From Owenia fusiformis (lineage: Eukaryota > Annelida > Polychaeta > Sabellida > Oweniidae): a stretch of DNA of 64,000 bases. Numbering within the stretch: the stretch's first letter is position 1; every line of letters starts with the position of its first letter. Positions 1-14,300 of the stretch are shown one piece after another. Location of the stretch: NCBI GenBank assembly GCA_903813345.2, contig CAIIXF020000006.1, positions 4,797,096 through 4,861,095 of the forward strand, given 5' to 3'. Under the pieces are notes generated by a model. The model saw nothing but the letters and a program-made list of their open reading frames with translations, made no database searches and was not told the origin of the DNA. Position numbers and translations under genes: made by a program.

Positions 1-1308
1 CATGCAGAAGTGAATATTTGATCTAGAGCTCTGAAAGATGTTGAGAAAAATATTCATTAAGCAGCAGTTTCAGTTCAAAGTTAGTTAAAACTGCACTCAC
101 GACAGCTTTCTCTATTTTTGAACGCCGATAGATCGTTAAGTATTAGTATTAGGACCTTGAAACTGCTCATATTATGTAGTCTTTGTGGTACTTTCTCATT
201 GCAAAGGTAATTTGGAAACACTGTGACTTACATTTCATGCATTAGTGAACACTGAAAATGAACCAGCCTATTAGATTTCATCATGATACATTGTACAAAA
301 TTGAAAACGTATATATAAAATATGTAGAGTCCTATATTTTAGTAATGAATGAATTACAATGTCAAGTAACAAGTGAAAATGTTAAAAATGCATTGATTTG
401 CTTTCTATCAATATAAGTTTTTAATTGTATGCTGCAAAATGATAACATTGACCACGCCCACTTTCCAGGGGTAGGGTACTATAAAGTCATATTAAAAATC
501 ATAAATAGTACATTATCATCATTATAATTGTATTACAATATCAAACAAAGCTTGAATTAGTTTTTAGAAAACAATTTTGAGCTATTTAAGCTGCCATCTT
601 TTGCTGGAAGCTACAAATATAAGATACATGAGACTAAAAAAAGACTAAAATTGCGTATTTTTTTCCTATTAATTGCAATATTTCTGAGACTAATACAGAT
701 ATCGGCCTATAACTTTAGGATATTATTCATCTTTGGACTAGTAATGTGTGCTGTAGAAAGCAGAACAATAGCAACTATATCCTTTATGTTATGAAATAGT
801 CCTATAGTACCCCCTGAAATCGCAGGAATTGAAGTCCAATTCGGCCGTGAAAATTGTTTTTACCACTTTAAAGGCCATCACCTTATATTTTCTTACACCT
901 ACTAGGTTACTCTAACATACTGCATTGCCAAAAGTTACTTCTTGCAAACTTCCGGCAAAACTGTGCCAGCATCTGATACATTTTGAATTTGTTCAAAATA
1001 CGAATAACTTTAGGGAATTATCAATAGAACATTTTTACTAGGCTCTCACCATTGAAACATGCCATTTGCCGACATCTTGCAGTCGGTTTAATAGCTTTTA
1101 TCTCTGTAATTGGTGATAACTTCAACTGAAAGGCATAAACCATGATTACAGAACGTGTGGGTTAGGGCCTATTTCAGAGAATATTTTATATTTATGGTTA
1201 TGCTTCAAGATCGTGTTTATCATAGCAATTTCATTTGAAGAATTTCTCGTTCGTGTTGCATGCCCATTTAGTTATTGCCGTCAAATCAAAACAATCGGGT
1301 ATTATAAA
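1..1308. other. non-coding stretch, nothing recognised
   Basis: AT-rich sequence with stops in all frames. I see no exon with convincing splice sites, no RNA gene and no tandem repeat. It could be intergenic sequence upstream of the plus-strand gene. Confidence 0.4.
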
Positions 1309-1545
1309 CCACTTTGGCTTATATTGTAGTCTTACCCAATGTTATCAAAGTCTGATATGTGAAACCTTTTTTTATTTTCAAAATGTGGTTTTGAGACTTT
1401 TTGTTCAAAAAATTGTAAAAAATGCAGGAAATTCATCCTCACATGTTTTTTGCCGAAAAATCAAGACAATCGGTTCATTAATAAACAAGATCTATAAATG
1501 AACTCATCAATGCATGAAAATTGTTCAGAGAAAAATCATTTAAAT
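1309..1545. repeat. dispersed repeat copy, empty-site paralogue of the 62.2-63.4 kb repeat
   Basis: This stretch matches 62172-62270 plus 62758-62975 closely, including a shared run of about 40 bases at its start. The copy near 62 kb is interrupted by a 487-bp insert. This one is continuous across the same point and so shows the uninterrupted state. The 88-residue ORF that overlaps it at 1235-1501 is not conserved in the other copy and is probably not a gene. Confidence 0.7.
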
Positions 1546-3120
1546 ATTCAAACTTTACACGGGGACTTTAACCATAGCTGTGGTTTACGTAAATAAAGGA
1601 ATTTGACAAACAAAATGTGATCTATTACCACCATTCATGACTAAAATACGCATTTCTACATTCTTTATAAGTCTAACTATTTCTATTTGCCTAAAAAGTG
1701 TAAGTAGGTGGCATTTGTTATCACGCAACTAGAATTAAGAATTGCAATGTGACATGTTTGACTGGAATGACTTCAAAACACCTTTGTGCTTGCCACCCTC
1801 CATGCTTAAAATGATGTTTGGCCGTTTATCTATCATATAAATTTCAAAATTAGAGCCTATAGGGGTATCTAAGAATGGGATGGCATACGAATTGTTATGA
1901 CCTGCAATTTGCCATATTTAATGTGTTAGCCTACTATTTTCTTTTCTTCACCATTGTAAGTTCCCATAATTTGTGTTCCTTCTCTGTTTCTAGTTTTGCT
2001 TTTTAATAACTCATAAGTGTGGAAATTAAGTTACGATTCGTGGATGGCTCGAATTGTCACTTTCCAGGCAAGTCAACTTTGTCTGCCTAGTTCAGTGACA
2101 TTCTTTGCCAAAATACAAAAATAAACTATTTGAAATTGTCAATTGATTAAACCTGCCTAAAATCTGATAAGCCTGACGTTAAACCAGTCTATGCTTTTAT
2201 TTTCATTATTGTACTTAAAAAGGTTGTGTTCCATTGAAGGTAATTAATTCAAGATCAGATGTTGAACAAAACGTGAAAATGGTTTATTCATTATTCACCT
2301 GTTTTGCATGGCTTAGACATGAGCTGGAATAAACAGCAGGTTCGTTTGACTGATTTGCTTTTAAATTGAACACAACAACTATCAGACGGAAACCATGCCT
2401 CGGCGATCAAGTTCTACACTAAGTTTGAGAAAAGTAAAAAATGTAATTTGCAATGAATTGTGTGGGCATCTGGTTTATATTATTAGAAGAGCAACATCTT
2501 AATCAATCAATGTAGAAGGGAGAATTACATTAAACATTTATTTTTGGTCTACCAGCCTAATACAATGGCATTTCATATTGGCAAGGTCGTTGAATGCTAG
2601 GACCAGCCGCACGAAACTCCCTTCGCCGAATAGTAATAGACCGTCGAAACAACAGTCTCGGTGACTGGGCCGTATTACATGTAATAGCTAAGTGAAATGG
2701 TAAGTGACCCAAGATTCTCTGTTCTCAGGCGAGAGCACCATGTATATATCTCGATGAAAGACGAATAAAAACAACAAAATGTCAAATTAACCTTGATTTA
2801 TTAGATAACCTGAAATAGCCCTTTCTGCCATTTGTTCTTTTCGTATAAAGATCCAGTTCAACGCGTCTGCGTGTTCCTGAAAGAGATAGGTTGCCTTTAA
2901 TCTTTTCTCCCCATTTGAAGACGGGACCCTGCAATATCAAGGAGCTGTTACAAACGACTTACGTAATCAAAGATCATCTTCGACTTCCAAGGTAAACATT
3001 TGGTTTGAACTACTGAAATCACATCGATCAAAGGTAAACAAAAGATTCCAGATTCCATATCAAATCACTTTAAAAGTTCCCTCTCAAAACTGATCCATAT
3101 AAAATACAAGACACGAAGTT
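1546..3120. other. non-coding stretch, nothing recognised
   Basis: AT-rich sequence without a long ORF or repeat array. I see no gene in it. Confidence 0.4.
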
Positions 3121-3124
3121 GGAT

Positions 3125-3562
3125 TTGGCGAGGTGATAGTGTCAAGGCGAGGTGCTAAATTGGTGGTATTAGGCGAGTTGAAGGTGTCAAGGCTGGTTGA
3201 TAAATTGGTGGTCTTAGGCGAGTTGATGGTGTCAAGGCGGGGTGATAAATCGGTGGTCTTAGGTGAGGTTATGGTGTCAAGGTGGGGTGCTAGATAGTTG
3301 GTCTTAGGCGAGATGATGGTGTCAAGGCGGGGTGATAAATTGGTGGTCTTAGGCTAGATGATGGTGTCAAGGCGGGGTGATAAATCGGTGGTCTTAGGTG
3401 AGGTTATGGTGTCAAGGTGGGGTGCTAGATAGGTGGTCTTAGGCGAGATGGTGGTGTCAAGGCGGGGTGATAAATTGGTGGTCTTAGGCTAGATGATGGT
3501 GTCAAGGCGGGGTGATAAATTGATGGTCTAAGTTGAGGTAATGGTGTCAAGCTGGGGTGGTA
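3125..3562. repeat. 45-bp minisatellite, about 10 copies
   Basis: The word GTGTCAAGG recurs at 3141, 3186, 3231, 3276, 3321, 3366, 3411 and onward, giving an exact 45-base period (15 codons). Because the period is a multiple of three, the minus strand carries a spurious proline-rich repetitive ORF at 3425-3640. Copies differ at a few positions, so the array is not brand new. Confidence 0.9.
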
Positions 3563-3569
3563 AGTTGGC

Positions 3570-5276
3570 GATCTCAATGTTGTGTGAATTGATGGCGCTA
3601 TATTTGCCCCAAGCCACCAAGCTAATGTTTTCACCAACAACTTTATCTAGAATGTTTTTCAATGTCAGAATATATCGAAAAAGAATATTTGTTATGTCCT
3701 TCTTGGCAGATTTACAAGAATGCGGGACTCTAAGAGATGACAGTTATGTATTGTCACCTCTCTGTTGATAAGTATCCCTAAATTATAATCTACATTCGAC
3801 AATCCCCATTGTCCAACTTTAAAAGCTTCGCAGACAGATCGTATTAAAATTACATTCAATCATTTATTTTCACTTAATTTAATCATTTATCGACTCTAAA
3901 GTAAATAGCAAAGTCTAAGACAACTCAAGATGTGTTGGGAATTAAACTATTACAACCATACAAGTGTACAACACGCATATATTGACATTCAAAATTTGCG
4001 CATAACATCAGTCATTTCAGTTTACCAGGTTATTAAAACCGCACTTATTTTACAGTACATGAACTAGTTACCTTATGAAACAAAGACTGCAGAGATCTAA
4101 AAGTAGATTATCAAATATAAGTTTTTTAATATGACGAGATTGAAATCATTTTAAACTTAAGATATGGTAAGACAGACAAGCGATATTTTAAGTCTATAGT
4201 TATACATCCGATTCCATGTCGTATATTTTATTCTAGTATTTCTAGTAGTTTAGTATTTTCATTATATTGGCACTCTTAATTTGATCATAAACTTGTGCAG
4301 AATCACTGAATACTTACTGTTAAAAGATAGGGAGAGATAAGACAGTTGATACAATGATACTGGTTTATTAGGTACGACTCTGTGTGGGCAGAAACGGAAA
4401 AATAAACTCACGTAGGCTAGGATTTAAATTATACTTTGTAATATCAGACAATTATTTGATAACAATTTTAACCATTTCGTCTTCCCTGTACAGCAGTGGT
4501 GTGAGTGTGTCAGGTACATAAAACGATTCTGAATTATCTGGGTGTATGTATCACGATATGATCAAATATTTGGAAACATTAATTTATTTCCATAGATATC
4601 CCGATTGCCCCAACAGTAATAACATTGGCCTTTGTGTTGTCATCAACGTATTGGACATATGTTATTACCCCAATGTATACTATTGCCATTACGTGCATTC
4701 AATTCGCCATCATGCGCATTCTATTGCCATCAAAAAGTAGACGATAACATCAGCATTTCGCAAATACATTAATAGTTCGTTCAGTACACTTTACCAGTAA
4801 ATATCAGATTTAGTGTGTGTCCTGCAAGTGGCAGAACTATTTCACAGGAGCAATTACGATACACTGATGGGACTGTAATGAAATGGATTTTACCGACCGC
4901 AGTACGCCTAGATGCTAACAATACAATTGTTATGTTAATAGCTCTTACAGTAATTAATGACATGCAGTTCCTGCAAACAATCGCGTTTTTTAAAATTACT
5001 TAAAGAAAATGATTGAGATGTGTTGATGCTGTCTTTTATCATTATAGCAAGCTCCAATTATTTTCAGAATCTTGCTGACAGGCTGATGCGTTTCACAAAA
5101 GCCCATCCAGTGACAAGCCAGGTCTAAACCAGCTAACCTCCTTAAGAAGTAATCACACTCAAACTGTATCTGTGATACACAGACATTAAGCATCAACGTT
5201 TTCACTCAGCTAAAGGATTTATCTGTAAATGCCGAGCAGTTGAGAAATATCATAGAATATGATAATCTAGAGAACA
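3570..5276. other. sequence upstream of the plus-strand gene, no clear promoter
   Basis: AT-rich non-coding DNA before the first exon of the plus-strand gene. I see no clear TATA box or other promoter signature at the usual distance from the start codon. Short ORFs here, such as 4546-4740, look random. The 5' UTR boundary cannot be placed from sequence. Confidence 0.4.
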
Positions 5277-5355
5277 ATGGAAGAGTTGAGTAAAACTGAT
5301 TGTAAAGAAGAACAGAAAGATCAGGAAGAAGAACTTGGAAATGATGAATTACCAG
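5277..5355 (+). CDS. exon 1 of the coiled-coil gene
   Basis: Short first coding exon, 79 bases, encoding an acidic N-terminus that begins MEELSKTDCKEEQ. It is missed by ORF scanning because of its size. The donor is GTAAAC after CCAG. The link to the exon at 20926 is an inference from matching phase and strand, and from the lack of any better acceptor that I noticed in between. Confidence 0.6.
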
Positions 5356-8300
5356 GTAAACCTAATTTATGTATATATTCATTGGGCATAGAACTGTAGA
5401 ATGTAGTGTGACATTATGCACCTTTCAAATGATGTAAAGCAATATAAACGTGAATCTAACTTTCCCCTATACCTGCATTTCTTGCAGATGTAGTGAATGA
5501 TACAGTATTTATATTAGCATTTAATCGACAAGTTTGCAAATTAATATCATCATAATATTTATTATACAATGACTTGTTTTCAAACGAGTCATCTATAGTA
5601 CGTACATGAGTAACTTTTACATTTTTTCACTCTCTCTCTCTAAGAGCAGTGTAATGCACATCCTCATAAAATGCATTAATGGAATTTAATATACCCTTTG
5701 GAACAATTCAGCTACATTCTTTAGATTTATGAGATAATGATAATAATTTGATCTAGCCTTCGTGCAATCAAATATGTAGTCAAAACAGAGACCGACTCGA
5801 CACTTTTTGCCTGTTAATAGCGAGCATTTATTTTCAATGAACGCCCCATTTGAGATAAATAAGATCGCATCAGAAATTAAAACTGTAATGTCAGAGGGCA
5901 GTGTAGTCGATTCAGGATAAAATGAGTGATTGTCTTGCTCATTAGGCCTATATTTTTTTGAGGATGTGCGTCAGACTGCCACTTTAATATGGTGTTTATT
6001 CTAACTATGTTCTGATGATTTGAAATCACAAAATAAACAGAAAGATAGGCTACACATTGTGGCTGTGCAATTAGAATTAGAATGAATAAGGAAAGTCATC
6101 TAAATATGCATCGTGCAGTAGTTATCATATACTGACAGAAGACAACCAGTAACCAACGTTACGTAAGTCAGCATGACGTAATGTCCAAAGATTAATTCAT
6201 TAACCCGACGAATTGTATTCCTGTATAAAGTATTGAATCGAATAAAGCCGCTTTTATCAGCAAGAACAAATAAAGAAATCTTATAGATAAGTGAAATATT
6301 CTATCAACTGATGTTCAAGCTCTTAAAGCCTTAAGTGTTTGATATTGGTCAGCTCGTATTTCGCATTTCTAAGACCTGTTTACTTTTAGTCACTATTTAG
6401 TCAATGTTAAAGGTGTCAATGGTGTTTTGCGGATGTTAATTGATAAGCGAATTTAAGCGATGTTTCGTTTATAAAAAGTGCCCATATAAATCTGCAAAAA
6501 CTGTTTAATGTTTATTCTTACACTCCCCTCCATAGGTTTGGCAACCTTAGCTCCCCCATTGAACTACGTGTTAAAGCCTCTTTACCTTTGAATTTTTCAT
6601 TTACTTAACCTGCGATTAAAATACTTATAGTATTATTGGAAACGGAATTTGACTTTATTTCCAATAACTCCAACTTTTCTCAATTACAATAAGTCGAAAA
6701 TTTATGATTTTGATGAATTTTTCAAAATCGACATTCCCATGTTAACCAATGGGAAATGGTAGGTTTGCCGCAAGTTATATGACAGAATATCCATCCATCT
6801 AAGTCCTTGCAAAAAATACGAGTTAGGCAGGCAATCGAATTTGCTAACTTTAATTAACAAAAAATTGATATGTTTCTTCAGGTCCGACAATATTATAAGG
6901 CTTTAAAGTCGAAATTGTTTTTCAAAAAACCTCTCCCATTGAAATAACACAGGAGGCGAAAAATTATTTTCAAAAATGACTTTGAAGCTCTGTAACTTAA
7001 GTATTCATCAAATAAACTAAACACTTAGTGTACAGAAAGTTAGACAATTCAATTTTCTTATATAAAAATATTTTTTGCTGAATCTTTTACTGAAAAGATA
7101 TCCTGATTTCTGATTTGCCCCGAACCCTCCATTACATGGGAATAACGATTTTCAAAAATTTATCATCAATTTTCGACCTATTGTAATTGAGCGAAAAAAT
7201 TGAGAAAATTTGGAGGTATTGGAAATAAAGTCAAGTTACGTTTCCATCAATATTATAAGTTATTTCATCGCCGGTTAGTAAATAAAAATTCAAACGTAAA
7301 GAGGCTTAACACGTAGTTCAATGGGGGAGCTAAGGTTGCAAAACTTATGGAGGGGAGTGTACTTTGAGAAAAGAACTCGTTCAGTTGTTCAAAACATCTG
7401 CTTGAAATAACATGTCTCATACAACACTGGTAATACTTGGATCGATGCAATAAAACAGGTTTGACTTTTAAAATTATCTCTCTTATAAGTTTCAGAAAAA
7501 AGCTTTTCATTTTTTGATGTTTTAAGGCATCGATTTTCAGTATATCTACCATGTACTCTGGAGTGGCTTCAGAATGAATTGTGTCGCTCTCATGCTTCTT
7601 CTATAGCTGTGCTTAAATGTTTTTTAAATTTCACTGATACTAATTGCTTGATCATTGACCCCTAGCTTTGGAAAAATCCCTTAGAGCTAATTCCTCTTAC
7701 ACATTCAGACCTGACACATGGATTGCAAATAATAGGGAGCGTATCAACCGATTTACCAGAAAAAATCGTAAAACGTATTGAGGAAGTACGGAATAGGTCA
7801 CTTGCTAGCGTAAACCGACTGAAATTATATTTAAAAAATGTATCAGCCTCGACGTATCAAAAACATTTGTAAAATTTTAACCAATTCATATATGACTGAA
7901 ACGACAAGAAATATACAGAATAGAAATTGTTGAAAACAGAATTTTGTAGAATAGAAAAATCCATTTTTCTCATGCTAAATCACTTTACTTATACCATTTT
8001 TGTGTCACCACCAAAGGTGACTTCTTGTGAACGGTGTTCGGCTGTTGGCGTTCGGCGTCTGTATCAAATGGCAGGTGGTGACATTTTGTGTGTTAATGCA
8101 TTGTTCTTTACTTTGGAATCAACCTGATGTGATTCCTCATGCAGTTGCAACAAAGCAATACCCAAACATTCCTTTATCCATGACAAAATTCCATTAACAT
8201 AACTTGAGGGGTGCGAATCAACCAAAAACATTATAACTTTTTTCTTCGTTAATCATTATATTGATATGTTCCCGGAGCTATGTTCTTTTCTGTAAATCGT

Positions 8301-11300
8301 AATTATTTCATATTCAGATAGATGTAAACACGGATCACCCAGCTTGAAGGTTAAACTATTTTTATATAAAGTCAGCCAATCGTGTTATTACCTTTTTAAA
8401 GTTGTTAAAAGTAATAAATTTAATATAATGGGAACATAATCAGTGTATTGCTTGCAAGAATTTCACTTTTTGTACTCTTCAGTGAAAATTGCTGCCATTC
8501 TAGAATGGAGCAAGCTTTAAAGACACTTTCGGCGAAATAATATCAGCTTTGTTTGTAGTGGAGCATTGACCTGGTTCGATTCCTGATTCAAGCAAAACTA
8601 ATCGGTTAGTTTCCCGATACTTTAAAAAAAATCCCCCAATGAAACTGTGATGTGTATTGAACGTCTGTTTCAGTGTACGGTTCTTTCAAGGAGACTTCTT
8701 TTGTTCAGCTTACGACGTAAACATCAGATATCTGCCTAAAACCTAAATGTTTAGCTCATTGGTTGTTAAATACAATACAATACAATAGCCTATAATACAA
8801 TACATTCATGTTTAAAAGTTCTTCAAGGACTATCGGTTTCCTATTTACAAATATATAGTCAATTAGTGAAATATGAATTCATTTTTTTGTAAATGATTAT
8901 TTTATATACCCTGGGCCATAATACTCGATGTACTTTGTTTGACACGGAGTTTAACTTTCTTGAATGTTCACATCTTTTCTTCAGGCCTGAATCTTTAGAT
9001 CACAAACACATATTTTAAAAAAAGATTTTGATAAAAAATCAAAATTGAAAAGTATCCATTCAGGGTATTATTAAAGTTGTCAAAGTCATTAAAAGAAACT
9101 CAAATGCTGAAGAAAAGGCAAATATTTTCATAATATATTTGTTAAAGGCAATTTCATAGGGGCTCTTTTTATCGCATGTTTGGGATCGAGAAATAACTGC
9201 TTTTTCATTTGTTTTTTATTCAGTGAAGAAACAAAACATTAAAAGCTTGGTAAACCTTTTCTTTTTAGAGACTGAAATCGTTTAAAATCAACATGTTTGT
9301 TCAAACGTCGTCAATATTTGTTCCAATAATCTTTTCCCTAATTTGCAGTCGAGTTATCCTTGCCCAAGTTGGTCTCTTACTTATCTTGATTTCTAGGCAA
9401 GGATACAGTCGAGTTTGAGAATGAAATAAATTTCTATGACCATTATTAGATAAATCAAATTAGAATTACATAAACATCACAAATCTGATTTGAAACATTG
9501 AATGGCTTAGCCTTTAGATGAAGAACACTAGAGATTTGAATTGCTTCACAAATCTGATTTGAAACATTGAATGGCCCAGCCTGAGAGTACAAGAGAATCG
9601 TATCCTCCGAACGCAGGGCTCCAGACTCATCCTCTGTTCCCTCCTCCTTCCTAAAGAACAGAGTGGGTGATGTTTGGACCCATGCGTTTGGAGGATGTGA
9701 GAAGCGCAGTTGGGTCTCAAAGCAACCTTTTTGGATGGGACTTTTATTGAAACTGAATAGAAATGTTTCCAAAGCAGCACTTAGATTCGTAGCAAATATC
9801 GCATATATCATCTTTATCTTAATTGTTACACTTTTTGCTACATTTTAGTCCATCATAAATAATGAAATAAATTCTGCTTAATGATCTCGTAGTCGAACTT
9901 AAAACTGCCTAATGTCAATTAGTGAAAAAGGTTTCAGAAAATTAATGATGATTTAATGTTAAATGATTATGGGTGATTTAAGTGTTTACTTGTTCGTGGC
10001 CTATCATCGGAAAATGACGCACAAAAGTAATTTCTTTTATATGTTTTTTATCTTTCATAATATGCCACAGGTGCATTCTTGAAATAATTCCTTGGAGGAC
10101 AATGGATCGAGCGAAAGAAAACTCTATGGTAAAATAACATGGTGAAAACACATCGGGGTTGAAAGTGAAATGGAAGTTGAATTACTATAATATAAATTAA
10201 GTAAAAGTAAGACATTTCCGTGTCCGAAACGAGGGGCCTGGGACAAGACTAGGTTTTACGGTTTTCAAAATCACCCCGTTTGGAGATATTTATTAGCATT
10301 GAATTTACACATCGCAAAACACTTCAGCGAATTTCTTCGAATCTGCTTATTGTGTCGACTGTCGCTCCAATGATCGTCTCGATGACAACAATTTTTTGTG
10401 ATTGTCCTAAGGGGTAGCGAGGATCAAAAGTTACGAGAGGCAAATGTAAATAGGCGAGGTTAATTTAGGCTTGATGAGCTTAATGAGGTACATGTGTATA
10501 TCATTACCTTGGACTTCATCTTTTCAGTTTAAGTCGATTCAACGTTTTAATAAGTCATAATCATAAGAGTATATGTGACTATATGATGCAGTTAAGTAGC
10601 CACATCAGCTACTAGTGTAATTCATTTTCTTCCGAAGGAGATGCCGTAGAGCAAAATGTGGCTTTATCTAGCTTCTCGTATGTCTCTACCAATGGAATGG
10701 CCCAGCTCCAACACTTTCATTTTTAATGATTGTATCTTCTTACTCAGTTATTTGGTTGTCTCAAATACAATGAATCGAACCTGCGATCAAACTTGATTCA
10801 ACTGTAGAAAATATAAATACAGTGGCAACCATTCATGTAAGTCATCACAACCCAATGTAGCTAATAATAATGTTAAATGGTAATCTTCAGTCACCTTTTC
10901 AACATATGTAAAAACTTGAGTTTGGAAGAGTCTTAAACACTGTTTACTGATAAAGGTACATCACTTTTATTTGTTTGCGTCTCTGTTAGCGGCTCATCAA
11001 AAGAATCAGCCTTTTCTAGTCTCAAAAACAGGATCTGATTCTTTTGAGTTTGAGATAGCAGTAAAGTGAATATTGAACAAGAAAGTAAAATTGGCAGAGA
11101 AAGCAATTTTTCGAAAACTGTGACTTTAGATATGCCCCATAGATCACTAGAATCTATTACGTGTCCAGTTATTGGGCTATCTTAAGTAGCTCATAGAATA
11201 GCTCAAATCCACGTACAACTTCTCATAAATGAAAATAAAATTTGCAATAAAGATGGGAGATGCCCAATTGAGGTCACGATGGTACTTAAACCTATGCTCA

Positions 11301-14300
11301 TACTCATACCTCATATTTTAACATTTTCACTATCAGTGTATTGGGTATAAGTGTGCGATTAATAAAGAATCTACACTCCCCTCGATAGGTTTGGCAAACG
11401 GAATTTTTCATTGTACGAGGGGTGATCCAAACGTCTCAGATTGTTCAATGAACACTCCCCTCGATAGGTTTGGCAAACGGAATTTTTCATTGTACGAGGG
11501 GTGATCCAAACGTCTCAGATTGTTCAATGAACACTCCCCTCGATAGGTTTGGCAAACGGAATTTTTCATTGTACGAGGGGTGATCCAAACGTCTCAGATT
11601 GTTCAATGAACACTCCCCTCGATAGGTTTGGCAAACGGAATTTTTCATTGTACGAGGGGTGATCCAAACGTCTCAGATTGTTCAATGAACACTCCCCTCG
11701 ATAGGTTTGGCAAACGGAATTTTTCATTGTACGAGGGGTGATCCAAACGTCTCAGATTGTTCAATGAACACTCCCCTCGATAGGTTTGGCAAACGGAATT
11801 TTTCATTGTACGAGGGGTGATCCAAACGTCTCAGATTGTTCAATGAACACTCCCCTCGATAGGTTTGGCAAACGGAATTTTTCATTGTACGAGGGGTGAT
11901 CCAAACGTCTCAGATTGTTCAATGAACACTCCCCTCGATAGGTTTGGCAAACGGAATTTTTCATTGTACGAGGGGTGATCCAAACGTCTCAGATTGTTCA
12001 ATGAACACTCCCCTCGATAGGTTTGGCAAACGGAATTTTTCATTGTACGAGGGGTGATCCAAACGTCTCAGATTGTTCAATGAACACTCCCCTCAATAGG
12101 TTTGGCAAAAGTATATAGTTATACATGTTATATCGAAGCCTGTAAATGTTCTAATTTTGTTCTTCAATCACAACATTTCACTGTAGGGCAAAATGATGTT
12201 TTTCAAATCGCTACATAATAATCGGACTTTGATAAATACTCCAAAGGGGGGGGGGGGGGGGGTTCCGGTCGTCAAACATATGGAGGGGAGTGTACATTCA
12301 TTCAATCATTGAACAAGCCGCTTTCTTTTGAGTTAGAAAGGGAATAGGGGGCTTGGTTCAACACGAGACAAGACCCGAAACGGTATAGTCTCAAACACAA
12401 TACCATCAATCTCGTTAAGTTGTTTGAATGCTATGCATTTTTCCTTATGTGTATTAGAAATGGCATGTTACTCAAAATGTGCAACAAGATGCAACATTCA
12501 AAGAAGTTAAAGTTACTTTGAGAAATGTTTTGTAAAGTTCCTCACTGCCCATGTATATTTTTTAAAATTAAGATTTTTTTCTTTTAGTTGTTTTATTTAT
12601 TTATTTAGTACTGATCGTTTATCACTGTTTTCCATGTATGACGTTCCCAAGAATATTAGCTCCAAACGATCTCTGCAGGCCATCTCCAGATATTTCCAAC
12701 CAAGTTTTAGTAAGGCAGAATTAGTTTTAAGAGGGTAATTTTTGAGCCATATAGAAGGGTATTTATCTTACAAGTTTGGTTTTCATATTTTTGAAATGCA
12801 GTCGAGGGTTATCCATGGACAGGTTGTCTGCTAATTGATTGATAGATGGTTTCGTGAGCTCATATCTAAAATGGAAGTGTTTTAATGTTTCAGACTCTTT
12901 TCCGACATGAACAGGTAGGAGTGGGATGGTGTTGAAATTATGTGAGTTAAGATTCACATCTTAGTCTATTTAAGACCATTTCTTGCTTTCTGGTAATTTT
13001 CAAAGAAAGAGTTAACGTGCTGTACTAATATTATTCTAATAGACGAGAAAGCGATTTTTTGATTTGAAACAATCAAGGGTTTAAGATCGTTTAGTGCCAG
13101 CTGAAATATCATTCTATTCTATTTTACACACAGGATCAAGACAACGTAATAGTACCTTATGCATGCCTTTGGTGATTTTAAGTCGAAACGGTTCTCGAGA
13201 TCCCTACGATGGTCATTAGTATCAAGTCGAGCGTATCCATTGGGACCAATACTGAGCGATAGTAGAAAAGGTCATGCATCTTGTATTCATTTGGTAGAAG
13301 TTTTGTGGCTTGTTCTAATTGGCCAAACTGTACATGGCCCCCATGGGATACAGTACACTATGTCATTGGGAAAATGCATCATGTTAGTGATGCAATTTAT
13401 TATGTTACCGATGTAATACATCAAATTACTGACGGAATACAATATGTTACTGACGGATTACAATATGTTACTGACGGAATACAATATGTTACTGACGGAA
13501 TACAATATGTAACTGATGGAATACATCATGTTACCGATGTAATACATTATGCTACTGACGGAATACAATATGTTACCGATGTAATACATCATGTTAATGT
13601 CTGAATACAATATTTTACTGACGGAATAAATATGTTACCGATGTTATACATCATGTTACTGACGGAATAAATATATTACCGATGTTATACATCATGCTAC
13701 TGCTGGAATACAATATGTTAGCGATAGTATACATTGTGTAACTGATGGAATACATCATGTTACCGATGTAATACATCATGCTACTGACGGAATACAATAT
13801 ATTACTGACTGATTACATTATGTAACTAATGGAATACATCATGCTACTGATGGAATACAATATGTTATCGATGTAATACATGTAGTCTAGTAGGAAGGTA
13901 TGGTCCCCATGCACCCGAAAGATGTATTTTTTTAATGTACATTTTTGTAATTCTAAAGGTCCATACTAAAGATTTTTGCATGTTCCCAAAATGAAATATT
14001 GTCCCATGGTACTCATTGGCGGCCATCTTGTCGGCCATCTTGAATTCTTGAAAGAGTTCATGTTAATCATCTCAAAGTATAATAACTTCCACAGTTTTGA
14101 GAATTGAAAGCTGTAAGTGGTACCAAAATGAAGCTATTATAGTATCCTATATTATCAGATGCAATAATTATGCAAATTGTCTCATTTGCATAAAATGTGA
14201 CATCATCAATCATAATTCTTGCCTCTTTACAACGGTATCGCATTATACCTTTCTGCCTGAGTGATCAGTCTTAGTCATTCATGAACATTAATGATTTTAA

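Larger units (their letters stand above)
11372..12294. mobile_element. second TA-flanked element of the 6.5 kb family, with an amplified left end
   Basis: The left end begins TACACTCCCCTCGATAGG and the right end finishes TATGGAGGGGAGTGTA, the same termini as the 6519-7361 element. The interior differs: the left terminal segment has been multiplied into a 79-bp array, followed by about 120 bases of unique sequence and a poly-G tract. Confidence 0.8.

Noticed and set aside
3425-3640. Proline-rich ORF on the minus strand
   Set aside because: Product of the 45-bp minisatellite (15 codons per unit).
9455-9811. 118-residue minus-strand ORF with a duplicated segment
   Set aside because: The duplication follows a local DNA direct repeat; no domain or splice context; likely intronic noise.
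11374-12120. Regular array resembling a CRISPR locus
   Set aside because: The whole 79-bp unit is repeated with no variable spacers, the unit is a transposon end, and the sequence is eukaryotic.
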